NCBI RefSeq assembly: GCF_017876315.1
Contig: NZ_JAGINU010000001.1
Span: forward strand, 2,728,001 to 2,792,000
Origin: Pseudonocardia parietis
Lineage (GTDB): Bacteria; Actinomycetota; Actinomycetes; Mycobacteriales; Pseudonocardiaceae
DNA length: 64,000 nt
Direction of reading: 5' to 3'
The position numbers and the translations under genes were made by a program. The notes beneath the pieces were generated by a model. That model worked only from the letters and a program-made list of their open reading frames with translations, did no database searches and was not told the DNA's origin. The stretch's first letter is position 1. Every line of letters begins with the position of its first letter. Shown in pieces: positions 17,268 through 25,931 of this stretch.

Positions 17268-17304
17268 ACGTTCATCGTCCCCGGTCCGTGCGCGAAGGAG
17301 CGAC

Positions 17305-18504
17305 ATGACGGAAGCACTACGGCTCGACGGCACGGTGGCCTCCGGCTTCGAGGAACTACGGGACGAGTTCGAACGGAACTTCACCGAGCGCGGTGACGTT
17401 GGTGCGGCGCTGGCGGTCTACGTCGACGGAGTTCCGGTCGTCGACCTGTGGGGCGGCGTCGCCGATCCGGTGACGGGACGGCCGTGGCAGCCCGACACCC
17501 CGGGGCTGGTCTACTCGGTGACCAAGGGTGCCACCGCGGTCCTGGTCAACCGCCTCGCCGAGCGTGGCCTGCTCGACCTCGACGGTCCCGTCGCCGCGTA
17601 CTGGCCAGAGTTCGGTGCCGCCGGAAAGGACCGGATCACGGTCGCGCAGCTGCTGAGCCACCAGGCGGGCCTCCCGGTGCCGGCCGTCCCGCTGAGCCGG
17701 GCCGAGCTGATCGCCGGCGAGCCCGTGGTCGCGGCACTGGCGGCGCAGGAGCCGCTGTGGGAGCCGGGGACGCGTCACGGGTACCACGCGCTGACCTTCG
17801 GCTGGTTGACCGGAGAGCTGGTACGCCGCGTCACCGGACGTTCGCTGGGCTCGCTGTTCGCCGAGGACATCGCGCGGCCACTCGGACTCGACTTCCACAT
17901 CGGACTCCCGCGCGACCGGGCGTCCGAGGTGGCGCCGTTGATCGACGGAGTGCCCGATCCGGCTGCTCTGGACGCGATCGACGACCCGGCGGCCAGGGAA
18001 CTCGTGCTGCGGATCGTCGCCGCGATGTCGGACCCGACGTCGTTGTTCGCCAGGACGCTGTCGACCAACGGCGTGCTCCCGACTCCGCATGCCGCGACCT
18101 GGAACGACCCCGACATCTACGCGATGGAGCAGCCCGCGGCCAACGGCATCACCGACGCCCGTTCGCTCGCACGGCTGTACGCGGCCTGCGTGAGCGAGGT
18201 GGACGGCACCCGGATCCTCTCGGAGCAGGCGGTACAGCGTGCCCGCACGGAGCAGGTGCGCGGGCCGGACGACGTGCTCATCGGCGAGAGCCGGTTCGGG
18301 ATCGGCTTCCAGCTCTCCACGCCCGGTGCTCCGCTGCTGGGCGAGGGCTCCTTCGGGCACGCCGGTGCCGGCGGCGCGCTGGGGTTCGGCGACGTCACCT
18401 CGCGGGTCGGGTTCGGCTACGTCCAGAACCAGCTCGGGGCCTCGCTCGTCGGTGAACCCCGTACGGCGGCCCTGATCGCGGCGCTCGGCCGGGCGCTGGC
18501 CTGA
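17305..18504 (+). CDS. Serine hydrolase, class C beta-lactamase/EstB-like esterase
   Basis: A 399-residue penicillin-binding-protein-fold hydrolase. The nucleophile motif S-V-T-K is at residues 71-74, the second motif Y160-H-A replaces the classical Y-x-N, and a GHAGAGG stretch near residue 355 takes the KTG position. No signal peptide is visible, so it is probably a cytosolic carboxylesterase acting on an ester or lactone rather than a resistance enzyme. It is followed on the same strand by the flavin-dependent oxidoreductase and divergent from a TetR gene. Confidence 0.85.
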   Translation: MTEALRLDGTVASGFEELRDEFERNFTERGDVGAALAVYVDGVPVVDLWGGVADPVTGRPWQPDTPGLVYSVTKGATAVLVNRLAERGLLDLDGPVAAYWPEFGAAGKDRITVAQLLSHQAGLPVPAVPLSRAELIAGEPVVAALAAQEPLWEPGTRHGYHALTFGWLTGELVRRVTGRSLGSLFAEDIARPLGLDFHIGLPRDRASEVAPLIDGVPDPAALDAIDDPAARELVLRIVAAMSDPTSLFARTLSTNGVLPTPHAATWNDPDIYAMEQPAANGITDARSLARLYAACVSEVDGTRILSEQAVQRARTEQVRGPDDVLIGESRFGIGFQLSTPGAPLLGEGSFGHAGAGGALGFGDVTSRVGFGYVQNQLGASLVGEPRTAALIAALGRALA

Positions 18505-18510
18505 TCCGCC

Positions 18511-18532
18511 GCCCGGACGACGTGGTCCGGGC
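18511..18532 (+). other. Intercistronic hairpin
   Basis: GCCCGGAC and GTCCGGGC form a perfect 8-base stem around a six-base loop, in the 54 bases between the esterase and the luciferase-like monooxygenase. It could attenuate read-through or stabilise the upstream message. Confidence 0.45.
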
Positions 18533-18558
18533 AACAACCCCTACAGGGAGGCACGACC

Positions 18559-19725
18559 GTGCGAGTGGGAATGACGATGTTCTTCCAGAACTACGCGGAC
18601 TGGGACCGTTACGAGGCGAGGGAACGCGGCCAGACCGACGAGATGCTCGACCCCCGGTCGGACAGCACCCGGTACGAGGAGGAGCTCGAGGTCGCCCTGG
18701 CCGCCGAGGACCAGGGCTGGGACTCGCTGTGGACCGTCGAGCACCACGTCAGCCCGTACACGATGATCCCCAACCCCGTGCAGCTGTTGTCGTTCGTCGC
18801 CGGAGCCACCTCGCGGATCGACGTCGGGACGATGGTCGTCGTCCTGCCGTGGCACCACCCGCTGCGGGTGGCCGAGGACATCACATCCCTGCAGTACCAC
18901 CTGCGCGGCCGGACGCCGTACATCGGCTTCGGTCGCGGCGCCGCCCGGCGGGAGTTCCGCCAGCTCGGGCTGGAGATGGGGGAGTCGCGCGCCCGGTTCG
19001 ACGAGGCGATCCAGGTCATCAAGCTCGCGCTGACCCAGGAGTCGTTCAGCTTCCACGGTGAGCACTACCGGTTCGACGACGTCACCATGCGACCGCGTCC
19101 GCGCGACCCCCAGGCGTTGATCGACAACTTCCACTTCTCCTGGGGCAGCCCGTCGTCGGCCCCGATCGGAGCCAAGTTCGGCCTCAAGCCGCTGATCATC
19201 CCGCAGCGCCCCTGGGACGACTACCACGCCGAGCTCGAGGAGTTCGGCAGGGCGCGTGCGGCGGCCGGGTTCGCCCCCGCGCGTCCGCGGATCCACATGA
19301 ACGTGTTCTGCGGCGAGACGGAGCAGGAGGCCGAGGAGGGGGCGCGCCGGTACATTCCCCAGTACGCCGACAGCGCGCGGCGTAACTACGAGCTCGACGG
19401 CGACCACTTCGCCCAGGTCAAGGGCTACGAGCACTACGCCGAGACCAAGGCGGCGATGGACGCGGCTGGCGGAGCGGCGAAGGCCATGGGCGACGCCTAT
19501 CTCGCCAACCACGTCTGGGGCACCCCGGAGCAGTGCGTGCAGAAGATGACCCGGATCGCCGAGGCCTTCCGCGCCGAGGAGTTCATGCTCGTCATGCGTT
19601 ACGGCGACATGCCCCGGGACGTCGCGGCCAGGAGTACCGACCTCTTCGCTCGTGAGGTCATGCCGGTGATCCAGGCGCTGCCGGTGCAGGAGCCCCTCAC
19701 CTACGGGGCGGCTGTCGGGGTCTGA
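18559..19725 (+). CDS. LLM-class flavin-dependent oxidoreductase
   Basis: A 388-residue luciferase-like monooxygenase (TIM barrel using reduced FMN or F420). The N-terminus MRVGMTMFFQNYADWDRYE and motifs such as SLWTVEHHV, IDVGTMVVVLPWHHPLRVAED and GFGRGAARREF are characteristic. The GTG start follows AGGGAGG. With the esterase in front, a route of oxygenation (for example Baeyer-Villiger type) and ester hydrolysis is plausible, though the biological order is not shown by gene order. Confidence 0.88.
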   Translation: MRVGMTMFFQNYADWDRYEARERGQTDEMLDPRSDSTRYEEELEVALAAEDQGWDSLWTVEHHVSPYTMIPNPVQLLSFVAGATSRIDVGTMVVVLPWHHPLRVAEDITSLQYHLRGRTPYIGFGRGAARREFRQLGLEMGESRARFDEAIQVIKLALTQESFSFHGEHYRFDDVTMRPRPRDPQALIDNFHFSWGSPSSAPIGAKFGLKPLIIPQRPWDDYHAELEEFGRARAAAGFAPARPRIHMNVFCGETEQEAEEGARRYIPQYADSARRNYELDGDHFAQVKGYEHYAETKAAMDAAGGAAKAMGDAYLANHVWGTPEQCVQKMTRIAEAFRAEEFMLVMRYGDMPRDVAARSTDLFAREVMPVIQALPVQEPLTYGAAVGV

Positions 19726-19732
19726 CGGTGCC

Positions 19733-19767
19733 GGGTCCACCGGTGGCGGTCGTTCACCGGTGGACCC
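19733..19767. terminator. Bidirectional terminator hairpin
   Basis: GGGTCCACCGGTG (19733-19745) pairs perfectly with CACCGGTGGACCC (19755-19767) around a nine-base loop, centred between the convergent luciferase-like and enoyl-CoA hydratase genes. No T-run follows. Confidence 0.7.
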
Positions 19768-19773
19768 CACGCG

Positions 19774-20670
19774 TCAGCGGGGTACCTCTGAGGATCTCAG
19801 GGCAGGGCGGTCCGAAGGCGGCGGGTCGCTCTTCGCCGGGCCTCGCGCCTCCTGCCGGATGACGTTGCGGCCCCGGGGGTCGACCATGCCGCCGTGCAGC
19901 AGCCGGTTGTGGTTGTGCGCCAGCTGATGGAGCCCGAAGGCCGCCTCGACCGCCGCGCGCTGGCCCTGCAGGTCGAGGCCGTGGTTGACCGCACGCTTGG
20001 CCAGCCGGACCCCGAACGGCGGGCGGGCGGCGATGCGGCGGGCGATGCGCAGGGTGGTGGCTTCGAGCTGGTCGTCGGGTACGACCTGGTTGACCATCCC
20101 GATGTCCCTCGCCTCGTGCGCGGTGATGGGCTCGCCGGTGAACAGCATCTCCTTGGCGCGGCGCGCACCCAGCTCCCAGAGGTGGGTGAAGTACTCCGCG
20201 CCGTTCATATCGAACGCGACGACGGGATCGACGAAGCTGGCGTTCTCGGCGGCCACGATGAGGTCGCACGGCCAGACCAGCATCAACCCGCCACCGATCA
20301 CCCGGCCGCGGACCTCGGCGATTGTCGGGCGGGGCATGTCCCGCCAGCGCAGGCACAGCCCGGTGAACAGCTCCTCCTCGGTGGCGAACCAGCCCTCCGC
20401 GCCGGGGGCGTCGAACCCGCCGGTGAGGGTCCGCGGCCGGGCGTCGTCCATCGTCCAGTCGGTGTCGAGGTCGTGACCGGCGGAGAAGTCCGGCCCGTCC
20501 GCCGCCAGAATGATCACGCGGACGTCCTCGTCGCGCACCGCCCGCTGGTAGGCGTCGTCGAGGGCGAGCAGGAGGTCGCGGTCCTGGGCGTTGCGCTTCT
20601 CCGGGCGGGCCAGGACCACCCGGGCGATCGCGGGCTCCGGTTGTTCGTAACGAACGGTCTCGGTCGTCAT
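19774..20670 (-). CDS. Enoyl-CoA hydratase/isomerase family protein
   Basis: A 298-residue crotonase-fold enzyme that hydrates or isomerises an enoyl-CoA. Oxyanion-hole segments are visible (DFSAGHDL near residue 65 and RGRVIGGGLMLVWPCDLIVAAENASF near 120). The residues at the usual catalytic glutamates are replaced (DMNGAEYF at about 155), so the precise reaction may differ from hydration. The ATG at 20670 overlaps the SDR stop; the longer upstream frame lies inside the SDR gene. Last gene of the CoA-dependent operon. Confidence 0.85.
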   Translation of the reverse strand: MTTETVRYEQPEPAIARVVLARPEKRNAQDRDLLLALDDAYQRAVRDEDVRVIILAADGPDFSAGHDLDTDWTMDDARPRTLTGGFDAPGAEGWFATEEELFTGLCLRWRDMPRPTIAEVRGRVIGGGLMLVWPCDLIVAAENASFVDPVVAFDMNGAEYFTHLWELGARRAKEMLFTGEPITAHEARDIGMVNQVVPDDQLEATTLRIARRIAARPPFGVRLAKRAVNHGLDLQGQRAAVEAAFGLHQLAHNHNRLLHGGMVDPRGRNVIRQEARGPAKSDPPPSDRPALRSSEVPR

Positions 20671-21428
20671 GCGCGCAGCGTCGCTCCGTTGTCGAGTACG
20701 TAGGTCTGCCCGGTGGTCAGCGACGCCTCGTCGCTGACCAGGTGGGCGGCCACGGCCGCGATCTCGTCGGGCTCGCCCCACCGCCCCTGCCGGGCGGTCA
20801 CGTAGCCGTCCGGGTCGGTGCCGAGCGCGTCGACCAGGAACGGGGCACTCGCCTCGGCGGCCCGGGTCCGGACGAGCCCCGGGACGATGGCGTTGACCCG
20901 GATCCCGTCCTCCCGCAGCTCCAATGCCGCGGACCGGGTCAGGGACTCCACCGCGGCCTTCGACGCCGAGTACGCGGAGATCCCCGGCGAGGCGCAGCGG
21001 CCGGCGACCGACGAGGTGTTGAGGATCGCGCCGCCGCCCCGTTCGCGCAGGGCGGGCACGGCGGCCCGAATGCCGTTGAGCACGCCCCCCACGTTGACGG
21101 CGAACACCCGGTCCCAGTCGGCCCGGTCCATCTCGAGGATCCGGCCGCCGGCACCGGCCGCGGCATTGTTGAAGATGATGTCCAGCCCACCGAAGGCGGC
21201 GACCGCGCGGTCCACCGCCGCGGCGACATCGTCCTCGGCGGCGACGTCGCAGCGGACGGCGACGGCGGCCGGGCCGAGTTCACCGGCCAGCGTGGTCAGC
21301 CCGCGTTCGGAGACGTCGGCCAGCACCACCCGGGCGCCCTCGGCGAGGAACCGGCGGGCGGCCGCCGCGCCGATGCCGTGCGCGGCGCCTGTCACGATCG
21401 CGACCTTGCCCTGTAGTCGCAGGCTCAT
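20667..21428 (-). CDS. Short-chain dehydrogenase/reductase
   Basis: A 253-residue NAD(P)-dependent oxidoreductase. It shows TGAAHGIG (cofactor binding, about residues 14-21), NNAA near 90, the serine strand ILNTSSVAG and the catalytic YSASK near 155. An aspartate (LADVS) after the second strand suggests NAD preference, suiting oxidation of a hydroxyacyl intermediate. The start overlaps the ligase stop and its stop overlaps the hydratase start, so it is an integral part of the operon. Confidence 0.88.
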   Translation of the reverse strand: MSLRLQGKVAIVTGAAHGIGAAAARRFLAEGARVVLADVSERGLTTLAGELGPAAVAVRCDVAAEDDVAAAVDRAVAAFGGLDIIFNNAAAGAGGRILEMDRADWDRVFAVNVGGVLNGIRAAVPALRERGGGAILNTSSVAGRCASPGISAYSASKAAVESLTRSAALELREDGIRVNAIVPGLVRTRAAEASAPFLVDALGTDPDGYVTARQGRWGEPDEIAAVAAHLVSDEASLTTGQTYVLDNGATLRA

Positions 21429-22996
21429 CCGGCCTCCACCTGTTCCGGCCGCTCCGTCGCCGCGGCAAGGCGGCTGCGCACCTCGCGCCGCAGCACCTTG
21501 CCGATCGGCGAGCGCGGCAGCTCCGCCACGAAGTGCACGGCGGTCAGCTTCCGGACCGGCCCGACCTTCTCCCGGCTCCAGGCGACGAGCTCGGCCTCGC
21601 TCACCTGCTCGCCCTTCTGCAGCACGACCGCGGCCTGCGGGGTCTCGCCCCACTTCGGGTCCGCGACGCCGACCACGGCGACCTCGAAGACGGCCGGGTG
21701 CGCGGCGAGCACGTCCTCCAGCTCGGTCGGCCAGATGTTGTAGCCACCGGAGATGATCATGTCCTCCTTGCGGTCGCTGAGATAGAGGAAGCCGTCTTCG
21801 GACAGCCGGCCCATGTCCCGGGTGCGCAGCCAGCCGTCCGGCGTGATCCGCTCGGCGGTGGCCTCCGGGGCGCCCCACAGCTCGCGCATCATCCCCGGGG
21901 TACGGCCGGCGATCTCGCCGATCTCACCGGTGGGCAGCCGGTTGCCGTCGTCGTCGAGGATCGCGACGTCGGCATTGGGGCTCGGGCGGCCGGCCGAACG
22001 CAGCCACCGCCGCTGTTCCTCGGTGCCGTCGACGACGTGGTGCTCGGGGGTCAGGACGCTCAACGGGAGCCCCTCGCTCTGCCCGTAGATCTGGTACATG
22101 ATGTTGCCCCACACCTCGATCACCGCGGCGAGCGTGGCCGCCGGCGCGGGCGCGGTCCCGTAGATCACCGCCCGCAGGCTGCTCAGGTCACGGGTCCGGG
22201 AGTCCGGGTGCTGCGTGACCAGCTGCATGATTGTCGGCACCGTCATCGCGACGGTGATCCGCTCGGTCTCCATCAGCTCCAGGTACCGCGCCGTGTCGAA
22301 GGGCGGCATGACCACCGACGCCGCGCCCGCCGCGACCAGCGGCCAGATGAACATCCCGGCGGCGTGGCTGAGCGGCGCGGGAGCGAGGTAGCGGTCGCGC
22401 TCGGTGAACCGCGGGACGATGAGCGCGATCTCGTTGCCCATGTCCGTCCAGCCCCGGACGGTGTGCAGGATGCCCTTGGGCCGGCCGGTGGTGCCCGCGG
22501 AGAAGCGGATGATGTGCGGGTCGTCCTCCGCGACGGGCAGCTGCGGGTCCTCGGCCGCCGCGGCGGCGAGGGCGGCCTCGTAGCCGGTGGCGCCCGTGAC
22601 GGGAGCGTCCCCGGTGACGAGGACCGTGGTCAACCCGGGCAGGGCGGCGAGCATCTCCCGCACGGCCGGGTAGTGCTCCTGCTGCACGATCAACGCTCGC
22701 GCGCCGACCAGGTCGAGCAGGTAGCGGTGGCGGTCGGGGGTGTCGTGCCCGTAGAGCGCGCACCGCACGTACCCGCCGACGGCGAGCCCGGCGATCTGCT
22801 CCAGGCTCTCGAACGCGTTGTCGCCCAGCATCGCCACCCGGTCGCCGGGCCGCACGCCTGCGGCGCGCAACGCGTTCGCCAGCCGGATCGCCCGGTCCAG
22901 CAGCTCGGAGTAGGTCTGCCGCCTGCCCTCGCAGACGTAGGCGGTGTTGCGCCCGTACAGCCGGGCGCTCTTGCGCAGCAGGTTCGCCGGGTCCAT
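21425..22996 (-). CDS. Acyl-CoA synthetase (AMP-forming)
   Basis: A 523-residue adenylate-forming ligase with the phosphate loop SAGTTGRPKG near residue 170, IYGQSEGLPL near 300, a GWLRTRDMG hinge near 390 and C-terminal PIGKVLRREVR supplying the catalytic lysine. It likely loads a carboxylate, perhaps produced by the SMP-30 lactonase next door, onto CoA before dehydrogenation, hydration and oxidation by the neighbours. Confidence 0.88.
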   Translation of the reverse strand: MDPANLLRKSARLYGRNTAYVCEGRRQTYSELLDRAIRLANALRAAGVRPGDRVAMLGDNAFESLEQIAGLAVGGYVRCALYGHDTPDRHRYLLDLVGARALIVQQEHYPAVREMLAALPGLTTVLVTGDAPVTGATGYEAALAAAAAEDPQLPVAEDDPHIIRFSAGTTGRPKGILHTVRGWTDMGNEIALIVPRFTERDRYLAPAPLSHAAGMFIWPLVAAGAASVVMPPFDTARYLELMETERITVAMTVPTIMQLVTQHPDSRTRDLSSLRAVIYGTAPAPAATLAAVIEVWGNIMYQIYGQSEGLPLSVLTPEHHVVDGTEEQRRWLRSAGRPSPNADVAILDDDGNRLPTGEIGEIAGRTPGMMRELWGAPEATAERITPDGWLRTRDMGRLSEDGFLYLSDRKEDMIISGGYNIWPTELEDVLAAHPAVFEVAVVGVADPKWGETPQAAVVLQKGEQVSEAELVAWSREKVGPVRKLTAVHFVAELPRSPIGKVLRREVRSRLAAATERPEQVEAG

Positions 22997-23006
22997 GACC
23001 GCTCCG

Positions 23007-23915
23007 CTACGGCAGGCCCGCGCCGTGCGGCACGTCCACGCGGGTGGTCTTCAGAGTGGCCTTGTCGGTGTCGATGCCCTGCGCCGCGGCGAAGAAGTCC
23101 GACACCGCGCACAGCAGCAGGGTGCGTCCGTCGTCCCCGCCGAGGGCGCAGGCGTACACCCCGTTGCCGTCGGGATCGGCGATCTCCTCGGTGACGGCGC
23201 CGGTCCGGTCGATCCGCACCACCCGTTGGTGACCCGCGTCGGCGACCCACAGGGCGTCCTCGGCGTCGATCGCGCACCCGTCCGGGATCAGCGCGAGCGC
23301 GGCCATGACCTCGGGCAACGGACCCAGCTCCGGCGGCTCCCCGAGCTGGGCGAACAGCCGTCGGTCGCTCAACCCGCCGTCGTCGCCGATGGTGAACGCG
23401 GTCAGCCGGCCGGCGAACGACTCCGCGACGATCAGGGTCCGGCCGTCGCCGGTGATGACCATCCCGTTGGGACACACCACGTCCTCGGCCGCCACGTGCA
23501 CCGAGCCGTCCGGGTCGACGCGGTAGACCGCACCGGGCCGCGGGGGGTCACCCGCGGCGACCGCGAAGCCGATCGTGCCGGTGTAGGCCTGCCCGGCGGC
23601 GTTCACCACCAGGTCGTTGATCTCGTGCTCGCATACCCCAGACAGGTCGGCGTGCACCGTCACCTGCCCGTCGGGGGAGCGGCGCAGCAGCGTGCGGTCG
23701 TGCATCGAGACGACCAGCAGCGAGCCGTCGGGCAGCCACGCGAGCCCGGACGGGTTGCCCTCGACGTGCATGACCTCGGTCCGCACACCGGCACCGTCGT
23801 AGCTGCAGACCTTCCCGGCGTAGATGTCGGAGACCCACCACCGGCCGTCGTGCCAGCGCGGGGCCTCGAAATAGTGTCCGCCGGATGCCAGCAGGGTGAC
23901 CGACCTCGTCGTCAT
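23007..23915 (-). CDS. SMP-30/gluconolactonase-like beta-propeller hydrolase
   Basis: A 302-residue six-bladed beta-propeller with the SMP-30 features: an early metal-binding glutamate (HYFEAPRW), an N-D segment EINDLVVNAAGQAYTG near residue 105, a second asparagine in VCPNGMVI, and DALWVADAGHQRVVRID. Family enzymes open lactones using one divalent metal. The ATG at 23915 is chosen over a long arginine-rich upstream extension. Its position between the dehydrogenase and the CoA ligase suggests it yields an open hydroxy acid for the ligase. Confidence 0.85.
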   Translation of the reverse strand: MTTRSVTLLASGGHYFEAPRWHDGRWWVSDIYAGKVCSYDGAGVRTEVMHVEGNPSGLAWLPDGSLLVVSMHDRTLLRRSPDGQVTVHADLSGVCEHEINDLVVNAAGQAYTGTIGFAVAAGDPPRPGAVYRVDPDGSVHVAAEDVVCPNGMVITGDGRTLIVAESFAGRLTAFTIGDDGGLSDRRLFAQLGEPPELGPLPEVMAALALIPDGCAIDAEDALWVADAGHQRVVRIDRTGAVTEEIADPDGNGVYACALGGDDGRTLLLCAVSDFFAAAQGIDTDKATLKTTRVDVPHGAGLP

Positions 23916-23971
23916 GACACGCCTTCCTGTTCTCGTCGAATGATGTGACTGCCGGCAGCGGTACGGCGGCG

Positions 23972-25117
23972 TCAGAGCCCGTAGGAGCTGCCGATGATTT
24001 CTCGCTGGATCTCGCTCGTTCCCGCGAACACGGTGGCGACGACGTTCTGGCGCAGGTGACGCTCCATGTCGTACGCCAGGGTGTATCCCGCGGCGCCCAT
24101 CATCTGCATTCCTTCCAGGGCCGCCTGTTTCGCGATCTCGGTGGCTTTCAGCTTGGTCATGGACGCAGCCCGGGGGAGCTGCCGGTCCGGGTCCTCGTCG
24201 ACCCGCCGGGCTACGTCGTGGACCAGCAGCGACGTGCACTCCAGCTCGGTGGCGAGATCCGCGAGCCGGTGCTTGAGCGCCTGGAACGAGCCGACCGGGC
24301 GACCGAACTGCTCCCGGTGACGCACGTAGTCGAGGGTGTCGTCGAATGCCCGGCGGGCATTACCCAGAAATGTCGCCGCACACACCAGGCGTTCGAAGTT
24401 CAGACCGGCCGTCAACTGCTGCCAGCCCTGGTTCTCGACGCCGACGACGGAATCGTGCGGCAGCCGGACATCGGTGAGGAAGACGTCGTTGACCTCGCGT
24501 CCGCCGAGGGTGTCGATCGGGCGAATGTCGATTCCCGGGGTGTCGCGCGGAACCTCGAACATGGTGATCCCGGCGTGCTTGCGGGCAGTGGGATCGGTGC
24601 GGCAGACGAGCAGGATCCGCTCGGCGTACGGCGCGCAGGAGATCCATGTCTTCTGCCCGTTGACGACGAAACCGTCCGGGGTCCGCTGGGCCGCGCACCG
24701 CAGCGAGCCGACGTCGGACCCGGCCTCCGGCTCGCTCATGGCGACCGCGGAGACCTCCCCGCGGCTCACGCTGCCGACGATCTCGCGGCGCTGCCGCTCG
24801 GTGCCGAAGCGCAGGGCGGTCCGGCCGACGATCATCGAGATGCCCAGCCCGAAGACCGGGACCTGCCCGTAGGCCAGCTCCTCGAGCAGGACGCAGGCGT
24901 CGGCGACCCCGCCGCCGCCACCGCCGTACTCCTCCGGGAAGGCGACCCCGCACCATCCCGCGGCGCCGAGCTTGCGGCTGATCTCGAGGTTGTGCGCTGT
25001 GCGGCCCCCGTCGGTCAGTGCGTCGCGCTGCTCCCGGGTGCCGCACTCGCGCGCGACGAAGTCGCGGACCGCCCGGGTGAACGCCTGCCTGCCCGACTCG
25101 TCGATGAAGCTCGACAC
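23972..25117 (-). CDS. Acyl-CoA dehydrogenase
   Basis: A 381-residue FAD enzyme that introduces an alpha-beta double bond in an acyl-CoA. Signatures seen: AVAMSEPEAGSDVGS near residue 130, GQKTWIS, the FAD/dimer segment REQFGRPVGSFQALKHRLADL near 265 and the C-terminal FAGTSEIQREIIG. The GTG at 25117 is preferred because GAGAGGGG lies seven bases upstream, inside the region read as protein if the farther starts were used. First gene of the operon, preceded by an inverted repeat and the TetR gene. Confidence 0.9.
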   Translation of the reverse strand: MSSFIDESGRQAFTRAVRDFVARECGTREQRDALTDGGRTAHNLEISRKLGAAGWCGVAFPEEYGGGGGGVADACVLLEELAYGQVPVFGLGISMIVGRTALRFGTERQRREIVGSVSRGEVSAVAMSEPEAGSDVGSLRCAAQRTPDGFVVNGQKTWISCAPYAERILLVCRTDPTARKHAGITMFEVPRDTPGIDIRPIDTLGGREVNDVFLTDVRLPHDSVVGVENQGWQQLTAGLNFERLVCAATFLGNARRAFDDTLDYVRHREQFGRPVGSFQALKHRLADLATELECTSLLVHDVARRVDEDPDRQLPRAASMTKLKATEIAKQAALEGMQMMGAAGYTLAYDMERHLRQNVVATVFAGTSEIQREIIGSSYGL

Positions 25118-25165
25118 CCGCTCACCCCTCTCCATCCGGCCTGCTCCGGCCGAGAGAAGTAAAAA

Positions 25166-25183
25166 ACATCCCAGAATGGATGT
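25166..25183. promoter_or_regulatory. Candidate TetR operator
   Basis: ACATCC and GGATGT form an exact inverted repeat with a six-base CAGAAT spacer, in an unusually AT-rich patch between the tetR stop and the acyl-CoA dehydrogenase start. It is a plausible binding site for the TetR protein encoded next door. Confidence 0.5.
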
Positions 25184-25202
25184 CAATGGAGAGATGTGGT
25201 GG

Positions 25203-25862
25203 TCACCCGCCGGTTCGTCCGATGGCGTCCCCGGTGTCCCGGAGCATGGTGAGCGCCGCCTGCTCGAGGACCCGCAGCTGGCGGCGCTCCCGCTCGGGGC
25301 TGGAGCTCAGCGAGGCCTGGAACGCCATACCGCGCATGACGTTGATGACGTGATCACCGACCTCGTTCAGCCGCTCGGCGGAGCGCGTGCCGTCGTCGAA
25401 CGCCGTGGTGGTGATGCTGCGGATCCGGCGCCCGATCTCCCGCTCGGTCTCGATGAGCAGGTCCCGGAGCTCCTCGTCGATGCGGGCGGCGAGGTGGAGC
25501 TCGGTCGCCGCTGTGAACAGGTCCGACTGGAACGAGCGCCACAACGCCTCGAGCGTCGCCCGGATGCCGTTGTCGGACGCCTGCTCCAGCTCGGCCACCG
25601 TGATCGCCATCAGCTTGTCGTGCAGGTGCAGCAGGGCTTCGGCCATCATCTCGGCCTTGTTCGTCCAGTGGTGCTTCTGGGCGCCGCGGGTCAGGCCCGA
25701 CAGCTCGGCGATCCGCTCCGAGGTCGCGCCCCGGTATCCGTGGCGGACGATGGCGGCGATCGTCGCGTCGAGTACGGCCGAGCGGGTTGTCGCGCGACGC
25801 TCGGCATTCGAGCGACGTGGCCGGCCGCGTGCGGCGGTCGTCGCTCGCCCATCCTCGTTCAT
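25203..25862 (-). CDS. TetR-family transcriptional regulator
   Basis: A 219-residue regulator with an N-terminal helix-turn-helix at about residues 22-70 (TTRSAVLDATIAAIVRHGYRG, then TSERIAELSGLTRGAQKHHW), and a helical C-terminal domain with a long acidic/basic helix pair. It is transcribed in the same direction as the acyl-CoA dehydrogenase operon and ends 85 bases before it. It probably controls that operon in response to a CoA ester; this is inference. Confidence 0.85.
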   Translation of the reverse strand: MNEDGRATTAARGRPRRSNAERRATTRSAVLDATIAAIVRHGYRGATSERIAELSGLTRGAQKHHWTNKAEMMAEALLHLHDKLMAITVAELEQASDNGIRATLEALWRSFQSDLFTAATELHLAARIDEELRDLLIETEREIGRRIRSITTTAFDDGTRSAERLNEVGDHVINVMRGMAFQASLSSSPERERRQLRVLEQAALTMLRDTGDAIGRTGG

Positions 25863-25931
25863 GGAACGAGCCTAGGCAGACGGTGGCGACCCGACTCCGT
25901 CGGCGGGTCGTGTCCGCTCCCCGTGACCTCG

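Noticed and set aside
17305..18504. An antibiotic-resistance beta-lactamase
   Set aside because: No export signal, the second motif is Y-H-A and the KTG motif is altered; a cytosolic esterase is more likely.
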